A stretch of DNA of 64,000 nt, taken from Arthrobacter sp. ISL-95 (GTDB lineage: Bacteria; Actinomycetota; Actinomycetes; Actinomycetales; Micrococcaceae). The stretch is taken from contig NZ_JAGGPR010000013.1 in the NCBI RefSeq assembly GCF_018613695.1, forward strand, positions 1 through 64,000, in the 5' to 3' direction. A program made the position numbers and the translations under genes. The notes under the pieces are model-generated. The model did not search any database, had not been told where the DNA came from, and was given only the letters and a program-made list of their open reading frames with translations. Of the stretch, positions 51,549-60,048 are shown in pieces; the first letter of the stretch is position 1, and each line of letters opens with the position of its first letter.

Positions 51549-53125
51549 GTACGCTCGCACCCGCTAACACCAAGCAGCGACGCCCCATGGGCAAGCCAGC
51601 TTTGTGGGCTGCTGCCGCTGGCGTGGCAGCCGGTGCTGCCGGGATCGCGGCAGGAGAACTGACGGCCGGTCTCCTGAGCCCGCTGGTTTCTCCTGTTACC
51701 GCCCTTGGCGGCGCGGTGATCGATGCCGTGCCGCCAGGAGTCAAAGACCTGGCAGTGCAGTTGTTCGGCACCGCAGACAAGATCGTGCTGGTGGCCTGCA
51801 TCGTGGCCGTGGCAGGAATCCTGGCAGCGCTCGCTGGCCTCCTGGAACGTCGTCGGACCGGCTGGGGTCTGGCACTCGCTGGACTGGCGGGCGCGGCAGG
51901 ACTGACCGCCGTCGTGACCCGGGCCCAATCGAGTCCCCAAGCGGCCCTTGCACCGATCGTGGCCGCAATTGTCACCATGGTGTTGCTGCGTACGCTCGTG
52001 CGACGACTCGCAACCTGGGCTCCGTCGCAAGAAGCTCATGGGCCCGAGCAGGCGCCACTGGCTCGGCGAAGCTTCCTGAACGCCTTGGCCGGGACCTCGC
52101 TTGCTGCCGTCGTGGCCGGAACGGTGACCACTGTCCTCACCAGGGCCACAGCCGTCGCCTCCGGTTTTCGGGGCTCCATGACACTCCCGGAACCAGCCAC
52201 GCCGGCACAAACCATCCCGGCAGGTGCATCCCTGTCCCTGGATGGCATCAGTCCCTTGGTCACCCCGAATGCCGACTTCTACAGGATAGATACCGCATTG
52301 ACGGTGCCGGCCATTGACCCCCCTGCCTGGAAACTGAAGGTCACCGGCATGGTGGAACGCGAGGTGGAAATCGACTTTGCCACCCTATTGGCCAAGCCCA
52401 TGACCGAACGCCACATCACCATCGCCTGCGTATCCAACAACGTAGGTGGCGACCTTATCGGCAACGCTCTCTGGTTGGGCTGGCCTGTCCGCGAACTGCT
52501 GGCCATGGCAGGACCCAAAGTCGGCGCGGACATGGTCCTGTCCACCAGCAACGACGGCTGGACGGCCAGCACTCCCTTGGAGGCCCTCACGGATGACCGT
52601 GACGCGCTCCTGGCAGTGGGCATGAACGGTGAGCCGCTCCCGCTCGAACATGGATTCCCTGTGCGGATGATCGTGCCGGGACTCTACGGCTTCGTCTCAG
52701 CCACCAAGTGGTTAACGGAACTGAAAGTCACCCGCTTCGCCGACGACACCGCGTACTGGACGCCGCGTGGCTGGAGCGATCACGGACCCATCAAGACGCA
52801 ATCACGCATCGATGTGCCCCGCAGCGGCCGAAGCGTCCAAGCGGGCAAAGTGCAGTTCGGCGGTGTGGCCTGGGCCCAGCACAGGGGCATCACCCGCGTA
52901 GAGCTCCGCGTTAATCGGGGAGCATGGCAGCAGGCCACGCTGGCAAGCGCGATCTCCACCGATACTTGGTATCAGTGGCAGTTTGGCATCGATCTGACCC
53001 CGGGCGACTACGAAGTGCAGGTCCGGGCCACCGATTCCACAGGCGAACCACAGACCGAGGGCAAGGCACCAGTAGCTCCGGACGGCGCCACCGGGTACCA
53101 CACCATCAACGTCAAAGTCAGCTGA
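51545..53125 (+). CDS. Membrane-anchored sulfite oxidase-type molybdopterin oxidoreductase
   Basis: The 526-aa protein has an N-terminal membrane part (about 5 helices within residues 15-190), then the Moco domain (AWKLKVTGMVEREVEIDFATLLAKP, with molybdenum ligand Cys295 in TIACVSNNVGGDLIGNALWLGWPVRELL and GWSDHGPIKTQSRIDVP) and a C-terminal dimerisation domain of the sulfite oxidase family (GVAWAQHRGITRVELRVNRGAW). The catalytic part should face the cell exterior. Substrate is unknown; family members oxidise sulfite or reduce methionine sulfoxide. It is overlapped by its own sensor kinase and followed by Moco genes. Confidence 0.92.
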   Translation: MSTLAPANTKQRRPMGKPALWAAAAGVAAGAAGIAAGELTAGLLSPLVSPVTALGGAVIDAVPPGVKDLAVQLFGTADKIVLVACIVAVAGILAALAGLLERRRTGWGLALAGLAGAAGLTAVVTRAQSSPQAALAPIVAAIVTMVLLRTLVRRLATWAPSQEAHGPEQAPLARRSFLNALAGTSLAAVVAGTVTTVLTRATAVASGFRGSMTLPEPATPAQTIPAGASLSLDGISPLVTPNADFYRIDTALTVPAIDPPAWKLKVTGMVEREVEIDFATLLAKPMTERHITIACVSNNVGGDLIGNALWLGWPVRELLAMAGPKVGADMVLSTSNDGWTASTPLEALTDDRDALLAVGMNGEPLPLEHGFPVRMIVPGLYGFVSATKWLTELKVTRFADDTAYWTPRGWSDHGPIKTQSRIDVPRSGRSVQAGKVQFGGVAWAQHRGITRVELRVNRGAWQQATLASAISTDTWYQWQFGIDLTPGDYEVQVRATDSTGEPQTEGKAPVAPDGATGYHTINVKVS

Positions 53126-53190
53126 GGCCCTAGTCTGGGTACGTCCGGAGAAACCACCGGAAGCCAGCGTGTCCACACAGGAGGATATCC

Positions 53191-54411
53191 GTGCCCAGAT
53201 CTGTTGCAGCCCACCGCCAGGCAGTGGTGGAACTGTTGACCGGCGTCCTTGCGGGCAGGGGTAACATCACCCTGCCACTGCTGGAAGCGCTGGGTAAGGC
53301 GCTCGCCGTGGACGTCTACGCGCCACTTTCCTTGCCTCCGTTCGCTAACTCCCAAATGGACGGATTCGCCGTCCGCTCAGAAGACATCCCCGACGGCGGC
53401 GCGGAGCTCCGGGTCACGGAGCCGGTTCCGGCAGGTTCCGCGCCGGCCGCACTTAAGCCCGGCTTCGCCGCCCCCATCATGACCGGAGCGATGATCCCCG
53501 AGGGGGCCGACGCCGTCGTGCCCATTGAAAAGGCAACTCCGAACGCTTTCCCGGCCCCTGCCGCAGGGGAAGCTGTTGTGGAGCTGCCTCCGCTGGCTCC
53601 CGGCACCTACGTCCGGGACAGCGGCAGTGACATCGGGGAGGGGACCCTGGCGCTGGCCGCCGGCACCCTGATGGGACCTGCTCAATTGGGCTTGTTGGCT
53701 GCCTTGGGCCTGACAACCGTTGACGTCCGCCGGACGTGCCGCGTCCTCCTGGTCACCACCGGAGATGAGGTAGTGGAGCCGGGGGCCGAGCTCACAACCG
53801 GCAAGATCTTCGATTCCAACGGAACACTGCTCGAAGCGTCCATGCGACAAGCAGGCCTCGAGGTGGTTCGCGCCGGGATTTCCGACGACGACCCCTCCAA
53901 GCTGCTGGAGGTTCTCCGCCGCCACACCGGGCCGGGGGACAGCTGCGTAGATCTCATCGTCACTACCGGGGGAGTGAGCAAGGGCGCCTACGAAGTCGTC
54001 AGGCAAGCCATGGCGGATCAGCCCGTGGATTTCCTCCCGGTGGCCATGCAGCCCGGTGGCCCACAAGGGTTGGGCACCTTTGAGGGCGTCCCCTTCCTTG
54101 GCTTTCCCGGGAACCCGGTCAGCTGCCTGGTTTCCTTTGAGATGTTTCTCCGGCCGGCCCTTTCGCAGGTACTGGGAACCCCCGCACCGAGGCCGGTGCT
54201 GAGGGCACGCTTGGCCGAACCGCTGACGTCCCCCGAAAGCAAGCACCAGGTCCGTCGGGGGACTGTGGACGCGGATGGCAGGGTCCGAATGGAAGGTGGC
54301 GCGGGTTCCCACCTGGTCCATGCCTTGGCCCGGGCAAACGCATTGGTGCAGATTCCCGACGACGTCACGGAACTCGCCGAAGGGGACGAAGTGGAAGTAT
54401 GGATGCTGTGA
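53191..54411 (+). CDS. moeA: Molybdopterin molybdenumtransferase
   Basis: Inserts molybdate into molybdopterin-AMP. The 406-aa protein has the MoeA N-terminal part (FANSQMDGFAVRSEDIPDGG), the molybdopterin-binding motif (TGDEVVEPGAELTTGKIFDSNGTLLEA, DLIVTTGGVSKGAYEVV) and PGNPVSCLVSFEMFLRPAL. GTG 53191 follows cacaggaggatatcc. It overlaps moaC by 13 bp. Confidence 0.95.
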   Translation: MPRSVAAHRQAVVELLTGVLAGRGNITLPLLEALGKALAVDVYAPLSLPPFANSQMDGFAVRSEDIPDGGAELRVTEPVPAGSAPAALKPGFAAPIMTGAMIPEGADAVVPIEKATPNAFPAPAAGEAVVELPPLAPGTYVRDSGSDIGEGTLALAAGTLMGPAQLGLLAALGLTTVDVRRTCRVLLVTTGDEVVEPGAELTTGKIFDSNGTLLEASMRQAGLEVVRAGISDDDPSKLLEVLRRHTGPGDSCVDLIVTTGGVSKGAYEVVRQAMADQPVDFLPVAMQPGGPQGLGTFEGVPFLGFPGNPVSCLVSFEMFLRPALSQVLGTPAPRPVLRARLAEPLTSPESKHQVRRGTVDADGRVRMEGGAGSHLVHALARANALVQIPDDVTELAEGDEVEVWML

Positions 54412-54938
54412 ATGAAACCTCCGGGACCACAGAACCCGCCACAGGCTTGACCCATCTCAGGCAGGACGGCACCGCGCAGATGGTGGACGTCTCCCAAAAA
54501 GCCGTCACTACCCGCGAAGCCACTGCCACGGCCACTGTCCACAGCACGGCCAAGGTGCTGGCACTCCTGGGTGCAGGCGAGCTACCCAAGGGTGATGCCC
54601 TTGCCGTGGCGCGCGTTGCAGGGATCATGGCGGCGAAGAAGACGCCAGATCTGATTCCGCTGTGTCATCCATTGCCGATCTCCAAAGTCACCGTGGACTT
54701 TGAGCTGGGCACCGACTCGGTCGGTATCCTGGCAACCGTCAAGACCAAAGGAGTGACCGGCGTCGAAATGGAAGCCCTGACGGCTGCCTCGGTGGCGGCC
54801 TTGAGTGTCTACGACATGATCAAAGCCGTGGACAAGCATGCAGTGCTGACCGATATCCGTGTGCTGGCCAAGAGCGGCGGAAAAAGCGGCGACTGGGACC
54901 TCGCCGGACAGTCAACCAAAGGGGGGGCCGGCGCGTGA
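54399..54938 (+). CDS. moaC: Cyclic pyranopterin monophosphate synthase
   Basis: Works after MoaA to make cPMP. The 179-aa protein has TGLTHLRQDGTAQMVDVSQKAVTTREA, the active-site segment PLCHPLPISKV and the conserved GVTGVEMEALTAASVAALSVYDMIKAVDK. ATG 54399 overlaps moeA, and the stop overlaps the next gene in GTGA. The C-terminal 20 residues are a glycine-rich extension. Confidence 0.96.
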   Translation: MDAVNETSGTTEPATGLTHLRQDGTAQMVDVSQKAVTTREATATATVHSTAKVLALLGAGELPKGDALAVARVAGIMAAKKTPDLIPLCHPLPISKVTVDFELGTDSVGILATVKTKGVTGVEMEALTAASVAALSVYDMIKAVDKHAVLTDIRVLAKSGGKSGDWDLAGQSTKGGAGA

Positions 54939-55432
54939 GTGCGTGCGAGCCGAACGTGCCGCGAAAGGCCGGCGTCGTTATTGCTTCAACCCGCGCAGCT
55001 GCGGGAGTTTACGCCGACGAAACGGGCCCGATCATCCTCGATTGGCTCAACGAACACGGGTTCGATACCTTCCCCACCATGGTGGTGCCGGACGGTGAGC
55101 CGGTTGGCGCTGCCCTGAGGGCCCTCCTGACACAGGAGCCAGCTGTGGTGATCACCAGCGGAGGAACGGGTCTTAGCCCGGATGACCGCACACCCGAAAT
55201 GACAATTGCGCTCCTCGAGCGCGAGATTCCGGGCATCATGGAGGGTATCCGGCGTGCTGGCGCGGTCAAAACCCCCATGGCCATGCTGAGCCGTGGCCAC
55301 GCCGGAACAGCAGGAAGAACTTTTATCATCAACCTGCCCGGATCCCCGAAAGGCGTTATGGACGGGTTGGCTGTCCTGGACCCTGTGATCGGGCACCTCT
55401 GTGAGCAATTGGAAGGAAACCATGGGCACTGA
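54935..55432 (+). CDS. mog: Molybdopterin adenylyltransferase, MogA/MoaB type
   Basis: Adenylates molybdopterin before molybdate insertion. The 165-aa protein has VVITSGGTGLSPDDRTPEMTIALLEREIPGIMEGIRRAG, the conserved molybdopterin-binding loop, and INLPGSPKGVMDGLAVLDPVIGHL. It starts with GTG overlapping the moaC stop and is followed by moaE with an 11-bp overlap. Confidence 0.93.
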   Translation: MSACEPNVPRKAGVVIASTRAAAGVYADETGPIILDWLNEHGFDTFPTMVVPDGEPVGAALRALLTQEPAVVITSGGTGLSPDDRTPEMTIALLEREIPGIMEGIRRAGAVKTPMAMLSRGHAGTAGRTFIINLPGSPKGVMDGLAVLDPVIGHLCEQLEGNHGH

Positions 55433-55877
55433 AACAAACTTTGAAGTGGTCAGCGCTGTTCTCAGCGCCGCGCCCATCTCCGTGGAACAAGCCATCAGCG
55501 CGGTGGAATCGGATACTGCGGGAGCGGTCGTCAGCTTCAGCGGCGTTGTCCGAAATCACGACGACGGCAAGGCTGTGGACCGGTTGAGCTACAGCGCGCA
55601 TCCCACAGCGCATCAGGTGATGGCAGAGGTCGTGGCGCGGCTGGTGGCCGAGCACTCCGGAGAAGCTGCACAGCCGGTTCGGATCTGGGCTGCCCACAGG
55701 ATCGGCATGCTGGAGATCGGGGACCCTGCACTGGTGTGTGCGGTGGCTGCTGCCCACCGGGGTCAGGCGTTCGCCGTGTGTTCCGAGCTGGTGGACCGGG
55801 TCAAAGAGCAGGTCCCCATTTGGAAGGAACAGTTCTTCACGGACGGCACTGTGGAATGGGTCGGCGCGGGGGAGTAG
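55422..55877 (+). CDS. moaE: Molybdopterin synthase catalytic subunit
   Basis: Forms molybdopterin from cPMP with the MoaD sulfur carrier. The 151-aa protein has GAVVSFSGVVRNHDDGKAVDRLSYSAHPTAHQVM, IWAAHRIGMLEIGDPALVCAVAAAHR and VKEQVPIWKEQFFTDGTVEWVG, the lysine-bearing C-terminal signature. ATG 55422 has ggaaggaaacc upstream. It closes the Moco operon moeA-moaC-mog-moaE; moaD is about 7 kb away beside moaA. Confidence 0.95.
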   Translation: MGTETNFEVVSAVLSAAPISVEQAISAVESDTAGAVVSFSGVVRNHDDGKAVDRLSYSAHPTAHQVMAEVVARLVAEHSGEAAQPVRIWAAHRIGMLEIGDPALVCAVAAAHRGQAFAVCSELVDRVKEQVPIWKEQFFTDGTVEWVGAGE

Positions 55878-55928
55878 GCCGGAGTAACGGTTCCTGCCGG
55901 GCTCCGGCCCGGCGGTAGGGTTAACGGC

Positions 55929-56687
55929 ATGACCGAACAACTTGCTGTTGCAGTGCTGGGTGCCCATGGGCGTATGGGAATGGAATCCGTTAAGGCTGTT
56001 GACGCAGCCGAAGACATGAAGCTGGTGGCCGCTTTGGGCCGCGGCGATTCCTTGGAGAAACTGCTCGACGCCGGTGCACAGTACGTTGTTGACCTAACCG
56101 TTCCGGACACCACCGAGACCAACGTCCGGTTCGCCGTTGAGCACGGCATCCACGCCGTAGTAGGTACCACCGGGTGGAATGCCCAACGCCTTGAATCTTT
56201 GCGCAGCCTCCTGGAACAGAAGCCGGCCACCGGCGTTCTGATTGCCCCGAACTTCGCCCTTGGGTCCGTGCTCGCATCCGCCTTCGCGGCCAAGGCTTCG
56301 CAGTACTTCGAGTCCGTGGAAATCATCGAATTGCACCACCCCAATAAAGTTGATGCCCCATCCGGCACCGCCGTGCGTACGGCGCAACTGATCGCTGAAG
56401 CGCGCCAGGAAGCCGGCGTCCCGGCAAGCCCGGACGCCACCGAAACATCCTTGGATGGCGCCCGGGGCTGTGATGTGGACGGTATCCGTGTCCACAGTGT
56501 GCGCCTACGCGGCCTGGTGGCCCATCAGGAAGTGCTTTTCGGCGGTCCCGGTGAGCAGCTGACATTGCGGCACGACTCCTTTGACCGTGCCTCCTTCATG
56601 CCGGGCGTTCTGCTGGGGCTTCGCAAAGTTGCGGCGAACCCCGGCCTCACCGTGGGCTTGGACGGCTACCTGGACTTGGGTCTCTAA
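55929..56687 (+). CDS. dapB: 4-hydroxy-tetrahydrodipicolinate reductase
   Basis: NAD(P)H-dependent step of lysine and diaminopimelate synthesis. The 252-aa protein has the nucleotide loop AVLGAHGRMG, VVGTTGWN and the substrate motif ELHHPNKVDAPSGTA. TAGGGT (55916-55921) ends 7 nt before ATG 55929 and there is no ribosome site, so a leaderless message is likely. dapA lies 3.4 kb downstream. Confidence 0.96.
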   Translation: MTEQLAVAVLGAHGRMGMESVKAVDAAEDMKLVAALGRGDSLEKLLDAGAQYVVDLTVPDTTETNVRFAVEHGIHAVVGTTGWNAQRLESLRSLLEQKPATGVLIAPNFALGSVLASAFAAKASQYFESVEIIELHHPNKVDAPSGTAVRTAQLIAEARQEAGVPASPDATETSLDGARGCDVDGIRVHSVRLRGLVAHQEVLFGGPGEQLTLRHDSFDRASFMPGVLLGLRKVAANPGLTVGLDGYLDLGL

Positions 56688-56691
56688 GGCG

Positions 56692-57180
56692 ATGGGTAAT
56701 TTCTGGACTTCATTGAAGAAGAATCGCACCAAAATCTGGGTAGGTGCCATCACGCTGCTGCTGGTGCTTTACCTGGTGGTTTCGGTACAGCGCTCTTTCC
56801 TGTTGCTCGGCGACCCCAATCTGGTTGCCAAGGGGATCGGAGCGGCCTATCTGGTACTGCCGGTCGTCGGCGCGTGGGCGCTCATCCGTGAGCTGCTCTT
56901 TGGTGCCCGGACCGAACAGATGGCGAAGGTCCTGGAGGCCGAGGGCGGGTTGCCGGTGGATGACCTCCCGCGCACTCCGGGCGGCCGCATAGTGCGGGCC
57001 GCCGCTGACGCCGAGTTTGAGAAGTACCGCGCCGAGGCAGAGGCCGCCCCCGAGGACTGGCGTTCCTGGTTCCGTCTGAGCTGCGCCTACGATGCTTCAG
57101 GGGACCGCAAACGGGCCCGCGCGTCAATGCGTGACGCCGTGAAGCTCTTCCGCGCTCAGCCCACCCCGGCAGGCCGGTGA
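56692..57180 (+). CDS. Small membrane protein with TPR-like C-terminus
   Basis: The 162-aa protein has two membrane helices (about 15-35 and 50-68) and a cytosolic Ala/Glu-rich helical part (EFEKYRAEAEAAPEDWRSWFRLSCAYDASGDRKRARASMRDAVKLFR) that looks like a tetratricopeptide pair. The same type of gene often follows dapB in Arthrobacter-like genomes; function unknown. ATG 56692 is 4 nt after the dapB stop, and its end overlaps the convergent gene by 25 bp. Confidence 0.8.
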   Translation: MGNFWTSLKKNRTKIWVGAITLLLVLYLVVSVQRSFLLLGDPNLVAKGIGAAYLVLPVVGAWALIRELLFGARTEQMAKVLEAEGGLPVDDLPRTPGGRIVRAAADAEFEKYRAEAEAAPEDWRSWFRLSCAYDASGDRKRARASMRDAVKLFRAQPTPAGR

Positions 57181-58391
57181 CTGCCCAGGCTTGACGCGGT
57201 GTGAGCTACCCATTCCATTGGTCCGCGGCGCCGGAGCACGGCGAAACAGACGCCGATCGCAATGGCGGAGAGTGCTTGGGCCCAATACATGCTCACGTCC
57301 GTCCACCCCGAAGGCAACGGCTGGTTGGTGAAGCCGGACAGCACCCAGACATGGGCAGAGTAGAGGCTTAGCGTCATGGCCCCCGGCCCGCTCAGCAGGA
57401 CCAGGAAATTGACCTTGAGTCGCTCCGCCAAGGTGCCAAGCAGCAGGAACATGCCCACTACCGCCGCAGCTACGCCGCCGCTGTGCAGCAGGTCCAAGGT
57501 GGTTCCGGCATGCGGGGCTGCCGTTGCCAGCCACCACCAGGAGCCCGTCTGTTCCAATCCGGTGACGTTGACCTGAAGCATGCTTTCCAACGGATATCCC
57601 CTGGTGACCGGGAGGGCTGATAATGCAGCCCGTCCGCCCCACGCCTCCATGGCCAGCGTCCCGACGACTTTTGCCAAGCCGGCAACCGCAATCCCGGACG
57701 TCACCAGCAGCAGCTGGACTCTCGCCGTCGTCAGCGCCAGCCGTCCGATCACCAGTCCGATCAGCAGATATGAGATCCACTGGACCACGGGGTAGTAACC
57801 GGTGAAGAAGAGGTCGGCGAAAAGGCGTGCAGGGGTTCCGAAATCCTCCCAGTTGGGGTTATGACCCAGCGTCAAGGGAGGGTTTGCGTCCAGCAGCAGC
57901 GGCCGGACCAGATAAGCCAGCAGCGGAGACAACAGGACCCAGCCGAGTGCCCAGAAACAGAGAGCCTTGAGCCGGAGACCAAGGAACGGCAGGATGCACA
58001 GGAACAGGACAGCGTAGTGAACCAGGATCACAGCGACGTTGACATCAAGGCCTCCCAGCATCAGTCCGACGACGGCAATCACCAGGGCGCGCATGGCAAC
58101 TCCACCCCGGGCAGCCCGCAGATCCGCGCCGCTGCGGGGCTCCTGTTTGCCTGTGCTGAGCGCCAGTCCGATGCCGGCCAGTACCGCGAAGAGGGCCGCG
58201 GATCGGCCTGAAAACACCAGCCCTACAAACGTTGGGTCCCACTGCGGGGAAGGACCAAACGTGGGCATCACGTGCGTGGCCATCATCCCCAGCAAGGCCG
58301 CACCCCTGGCGGCATCGACCCCCGTGAGCCGCGGGGGAACCGTGCGTTTACCCGGGGCTTTTCGCGGAGGTGCCGTCTCTTGCGAAGTCAT
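57156..58391 (-). CDS. Multi-helix membrane protein, acyltransferase/DUF418-like
   Basis: The 411-aa protein has about ten membrane segments and begins with LTGVDAARGAALLGMMATHVMPTFG, the pattern typical of the heparan-alpha-glucosaminide N-acetyltransferase/DUF1624 and DUF418 group of membrane acyltransferase-like proteins. Such proteins modify sugars at the cell surface; substrate not known. It converges with the TPR-like gene, overlapping it by 25 bp. Confidence 0.8.
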   Translation of the reverse strand: MTSQETAPPRKAPGKRTVPPRLTGVDAARGAALLGMMATHVMPTFGPSPQWDPTFVGLVFSGRSAALFAVLAGIGLALSTGKQEPRSGADLRAARGGVAMRALVIAVVGLMLGGLDVNVAVILVHYAVLFLCILPFLGLRLKALCFWALGWVLLSPLLAYLVRPLLLDANPPLTLGHNPNWEDFGTPARLFADLFFTGYYPVVQWISYLLIGLVIGRLALTTARVQLLLVTSGIAVAGLAKVVGTLAMEAWGGRAALSALPVTRGYPLESMLQVNVTGLEQTGSWWWLATAAPHAGTTLDLLHSGGVAAAVVGMFLLLGTLAERLKVNFLVLLSGPGAMTLSLYSAHVWVLSGFTNQPLPSGWTDVSMYWAQALSAIAIGVCFAVLRRRGPMEWVAHTASSLGSHRPAGVG

Positions 58392-58441
58392 GCAGCGATC
58401 GTCTCATAATCACCGGCCGGCCGACTGTAGAGTTCCATGAC

Positions 58442-59431
58442 ATGGAATCCGTGAACGCCCAGTGGGCCGGAGCTTTCGAGATCGTCGTCGACTCCGATGG
58501 CTGGCAGCAGTTCAGGCGCCTCGACTCTGCGCTGTTCATGCCTCCTGCCACAGATGGGCTGGCGGAACGTGCCAGGATGTGCGCCGGAATCCACGCAACG
58601 TGGACAGCAACGTCGGGGCATGTGGTCATTGAAGCCGAAGGTCCGGACGACGGAACTGACTTCGACGTCCTCGTAAACGGTGTCCTGCGGCATCGGGTCT
58701 CCGGGGCTGGACGCGTCAGTCATGACCTTGACCTTGGTGATATGCCGCCTCACTCCCGAGTGCAATTGTGGTTGCCGCATTACGGTGTCCTGAGGGTGCT
58801 GGAGGTATCCCTCAAAGGCGAAGACGTCAGGGTGGCTCCGGAAACCGGTAAACGGTGGATAGCCTACGGAAGTTCCATCACTCAATGCCGGACAGCACAT
58901 GGTCCCTCCGAGGCGTGGCCGGCGTTGGTGGCCAGGGAACTTGGCTGGCAATTGCAATCGCTTGGCTTCGGAGGCGAATGCCAACTGGACCCTGCAGTTG
59001 AGAGCACGATCTCCCAGCTTCCTGCGGATGTTATTTCCCTCTGCCTGGGCATCAACACCTATAACGTTGCCGCCTTTTCCGGAAGGTCGTTTGCAAGCCA
59101 GGTCCTTGGGTTTGTCCACAATGTCCGCCGGGCACACCCCGGGGTGCCTATCGCGATCATTTCTCCCCTGCTGTCTCTTCCCCGCGAACACGTGGCCAAC
59201 TCCGCAGGCTGGACGCTGGCTGATTACAGGAACGCAGTTGCCGATGTAGTCCGGACAATCCGCGAACGCGGGGACACTCTGGTTCACCTACTCAACGGCG
59301 CCGGGGTGTTTACACCGGAGGAGGCGGGTGCGCTGATGCCCGACACTTTGCATCCCAATAACGAAGGCTATCGGCTGATGGCTGAGAGGCTGGGCCCGGC
59401 CTTGGCAGCGATCTCCGCCGCTGCGGGCTAA
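58442..59431 (+). CDS. SGNH/GDSL-type esterase
   Basis: The 329-aa protein has an N-terminal beta-rich domain of about 130 residues and a C-terminal SGNH hydrolase domain: Ser in IAYGSSITQC, Gly in GFGGECQLDP, Asn in LGINTYN, and the Asp-His pair in PDTLHPNNEGY. No signal peptide is visible. This layout resembles GDSL family 2 carbohydrate esterase-like enzymes. TAGAGT (58428-58433) ends 8 nt before ATG 58442, a possible leaderless start. Substrate unknown. Confidence 0.85.
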   Translation: MESVNAQWAGAFEIVVDSDGWQQFRRLDSALFMPPATDGLAERARMCAGIHATWTATSGHVVIEAEGPDDGTDFDVLVNGVLRHRVSGAGRVSHDLDLGDMPPHSRVQLWLPHYGVLRVLEVSLKGEDVRVAPETGKRWIAYGSSITQCRTAHGPSEAWPALVARELGWQLQSLGFGGECQLDPAVESTISQLPADVISLCLGINTYNVAAFSGRSFASQVLGFVHNVRRAHPGVPIAIISPLLSLPREHVANSAGWTLADYRNAVADVVRTIRERGDTLVHLLNGAGVFTPEEAGALMPDTLHPNNEGYRLMAERLGPALAAISAAAG

Positions 59432-59492
59432 CTCGCACACTACAAGCGCGATGCTCAACTGCTCGTCACGCCCGTATTGCCCGGCCCTTGTT

Positions 59493-59510
59493 TTCGAATA
59501 TATGTTCGAA
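59493..59510. promoter_or_regulatory. LexA (SOS) box
   Basis: TTCGAATATATGTTCGAA is a near-perfect 18-bp palindrome that matches the actinobacterial LexA site TCGAAC-N4-GTTCGA with one change. It ends 12 nt before ATG 59523 of the DUF222-like remnant. In mycobacteria several 13E12-repeat genes of this family are known LexA targets. Confidence 0.7.
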
Positions 59511-59522
59511 TAGCATTGCTGC

Positions 59523-60030
59523 ATGAATGATGTTCCCAAGCCGCCGGCAGGCCTCCAAGGTCCCATGAAAGCGATGAGCCCCGGCGTGGTCGATTTCCTT
59601 TTCAGGCAACTCGTTGCCGGTGAGCCACCGGAAGACACCCAGTGGCGCCGCGAAGGTACCGCCCTGGCTGAGCAGGCGCCTGGTGCCGAACTCGCCCGCC
59701 GGTTATCCGAGGCAGACTTGGCGTCGTTGACACCCCTTGAACTCTTTGAATATGTTCGAGCTTCCCAGCGCCTGGTGGCTTGGGCGGAACAACTCAAAGA
59801 GCGGGCTGTGGCCCAGTATTGTGCAGAGGAGCCCACGCGGGCGCCTAAACCAGCGTGACGGACGCCGCGCTGCGGCTGCGGCCGAGGCCCAGGCCCAGGC
59901 GGACGCCTACGCAGTTTCCGCACTGTGCACGCAGGGCGAGGAACTTCGCCTTGGCCTACACATGGGTGCCCAGATAGCCGCGGTGAATGAGGACCATCAG
60001 GCGGGACCCATTCTTCCAACCGGCCCGTCA
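59523..60030 (+). pseudogene. Truncated, frameshifted DUF222/HNH-family gene
   Basis: An open frame of 111 codons (59523-59858) encodes VDFLFRQLVAGEPPEDTQWR and, near its end, LTPLELFEYVRASQRLVAWAEQLKERAVAQYC, which looks like the first helices of a DUF222 protein. After its stop, another frame continues with family-like sequence (AQADAYAVSALCTQGEELRLGLHMGAQIAA) up to about 60030. The HNH part is absent; dapA begins at 60049. This is best explained as a decayed copy cut off by deletion and frameshift. The family assignment is by pattern only. Confidence 0.6.
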
Positions 60031-60035
60031 CAGGG

Positions 60036-60041
60036 TAACGT
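60036..60041 (+). promoter_or_regulatory. -10 element of dapA (leaderless)
   Basis: TAACGT ends 7 nt before ATG 60049. No Shine-Dalgarno sequence is present between. Confidence 0.45.
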
Positions 60042-60048
60042 TTTTCGT

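Noticed and set aside
59737..60048. Long N-terminal extension of dapA through the DUF222 remnant
   Set aside because: The frame is open, but the upstream part resembles the decayed DUF222 gene and the DapA barrel begins normally at 60049, directly after a -10 element.
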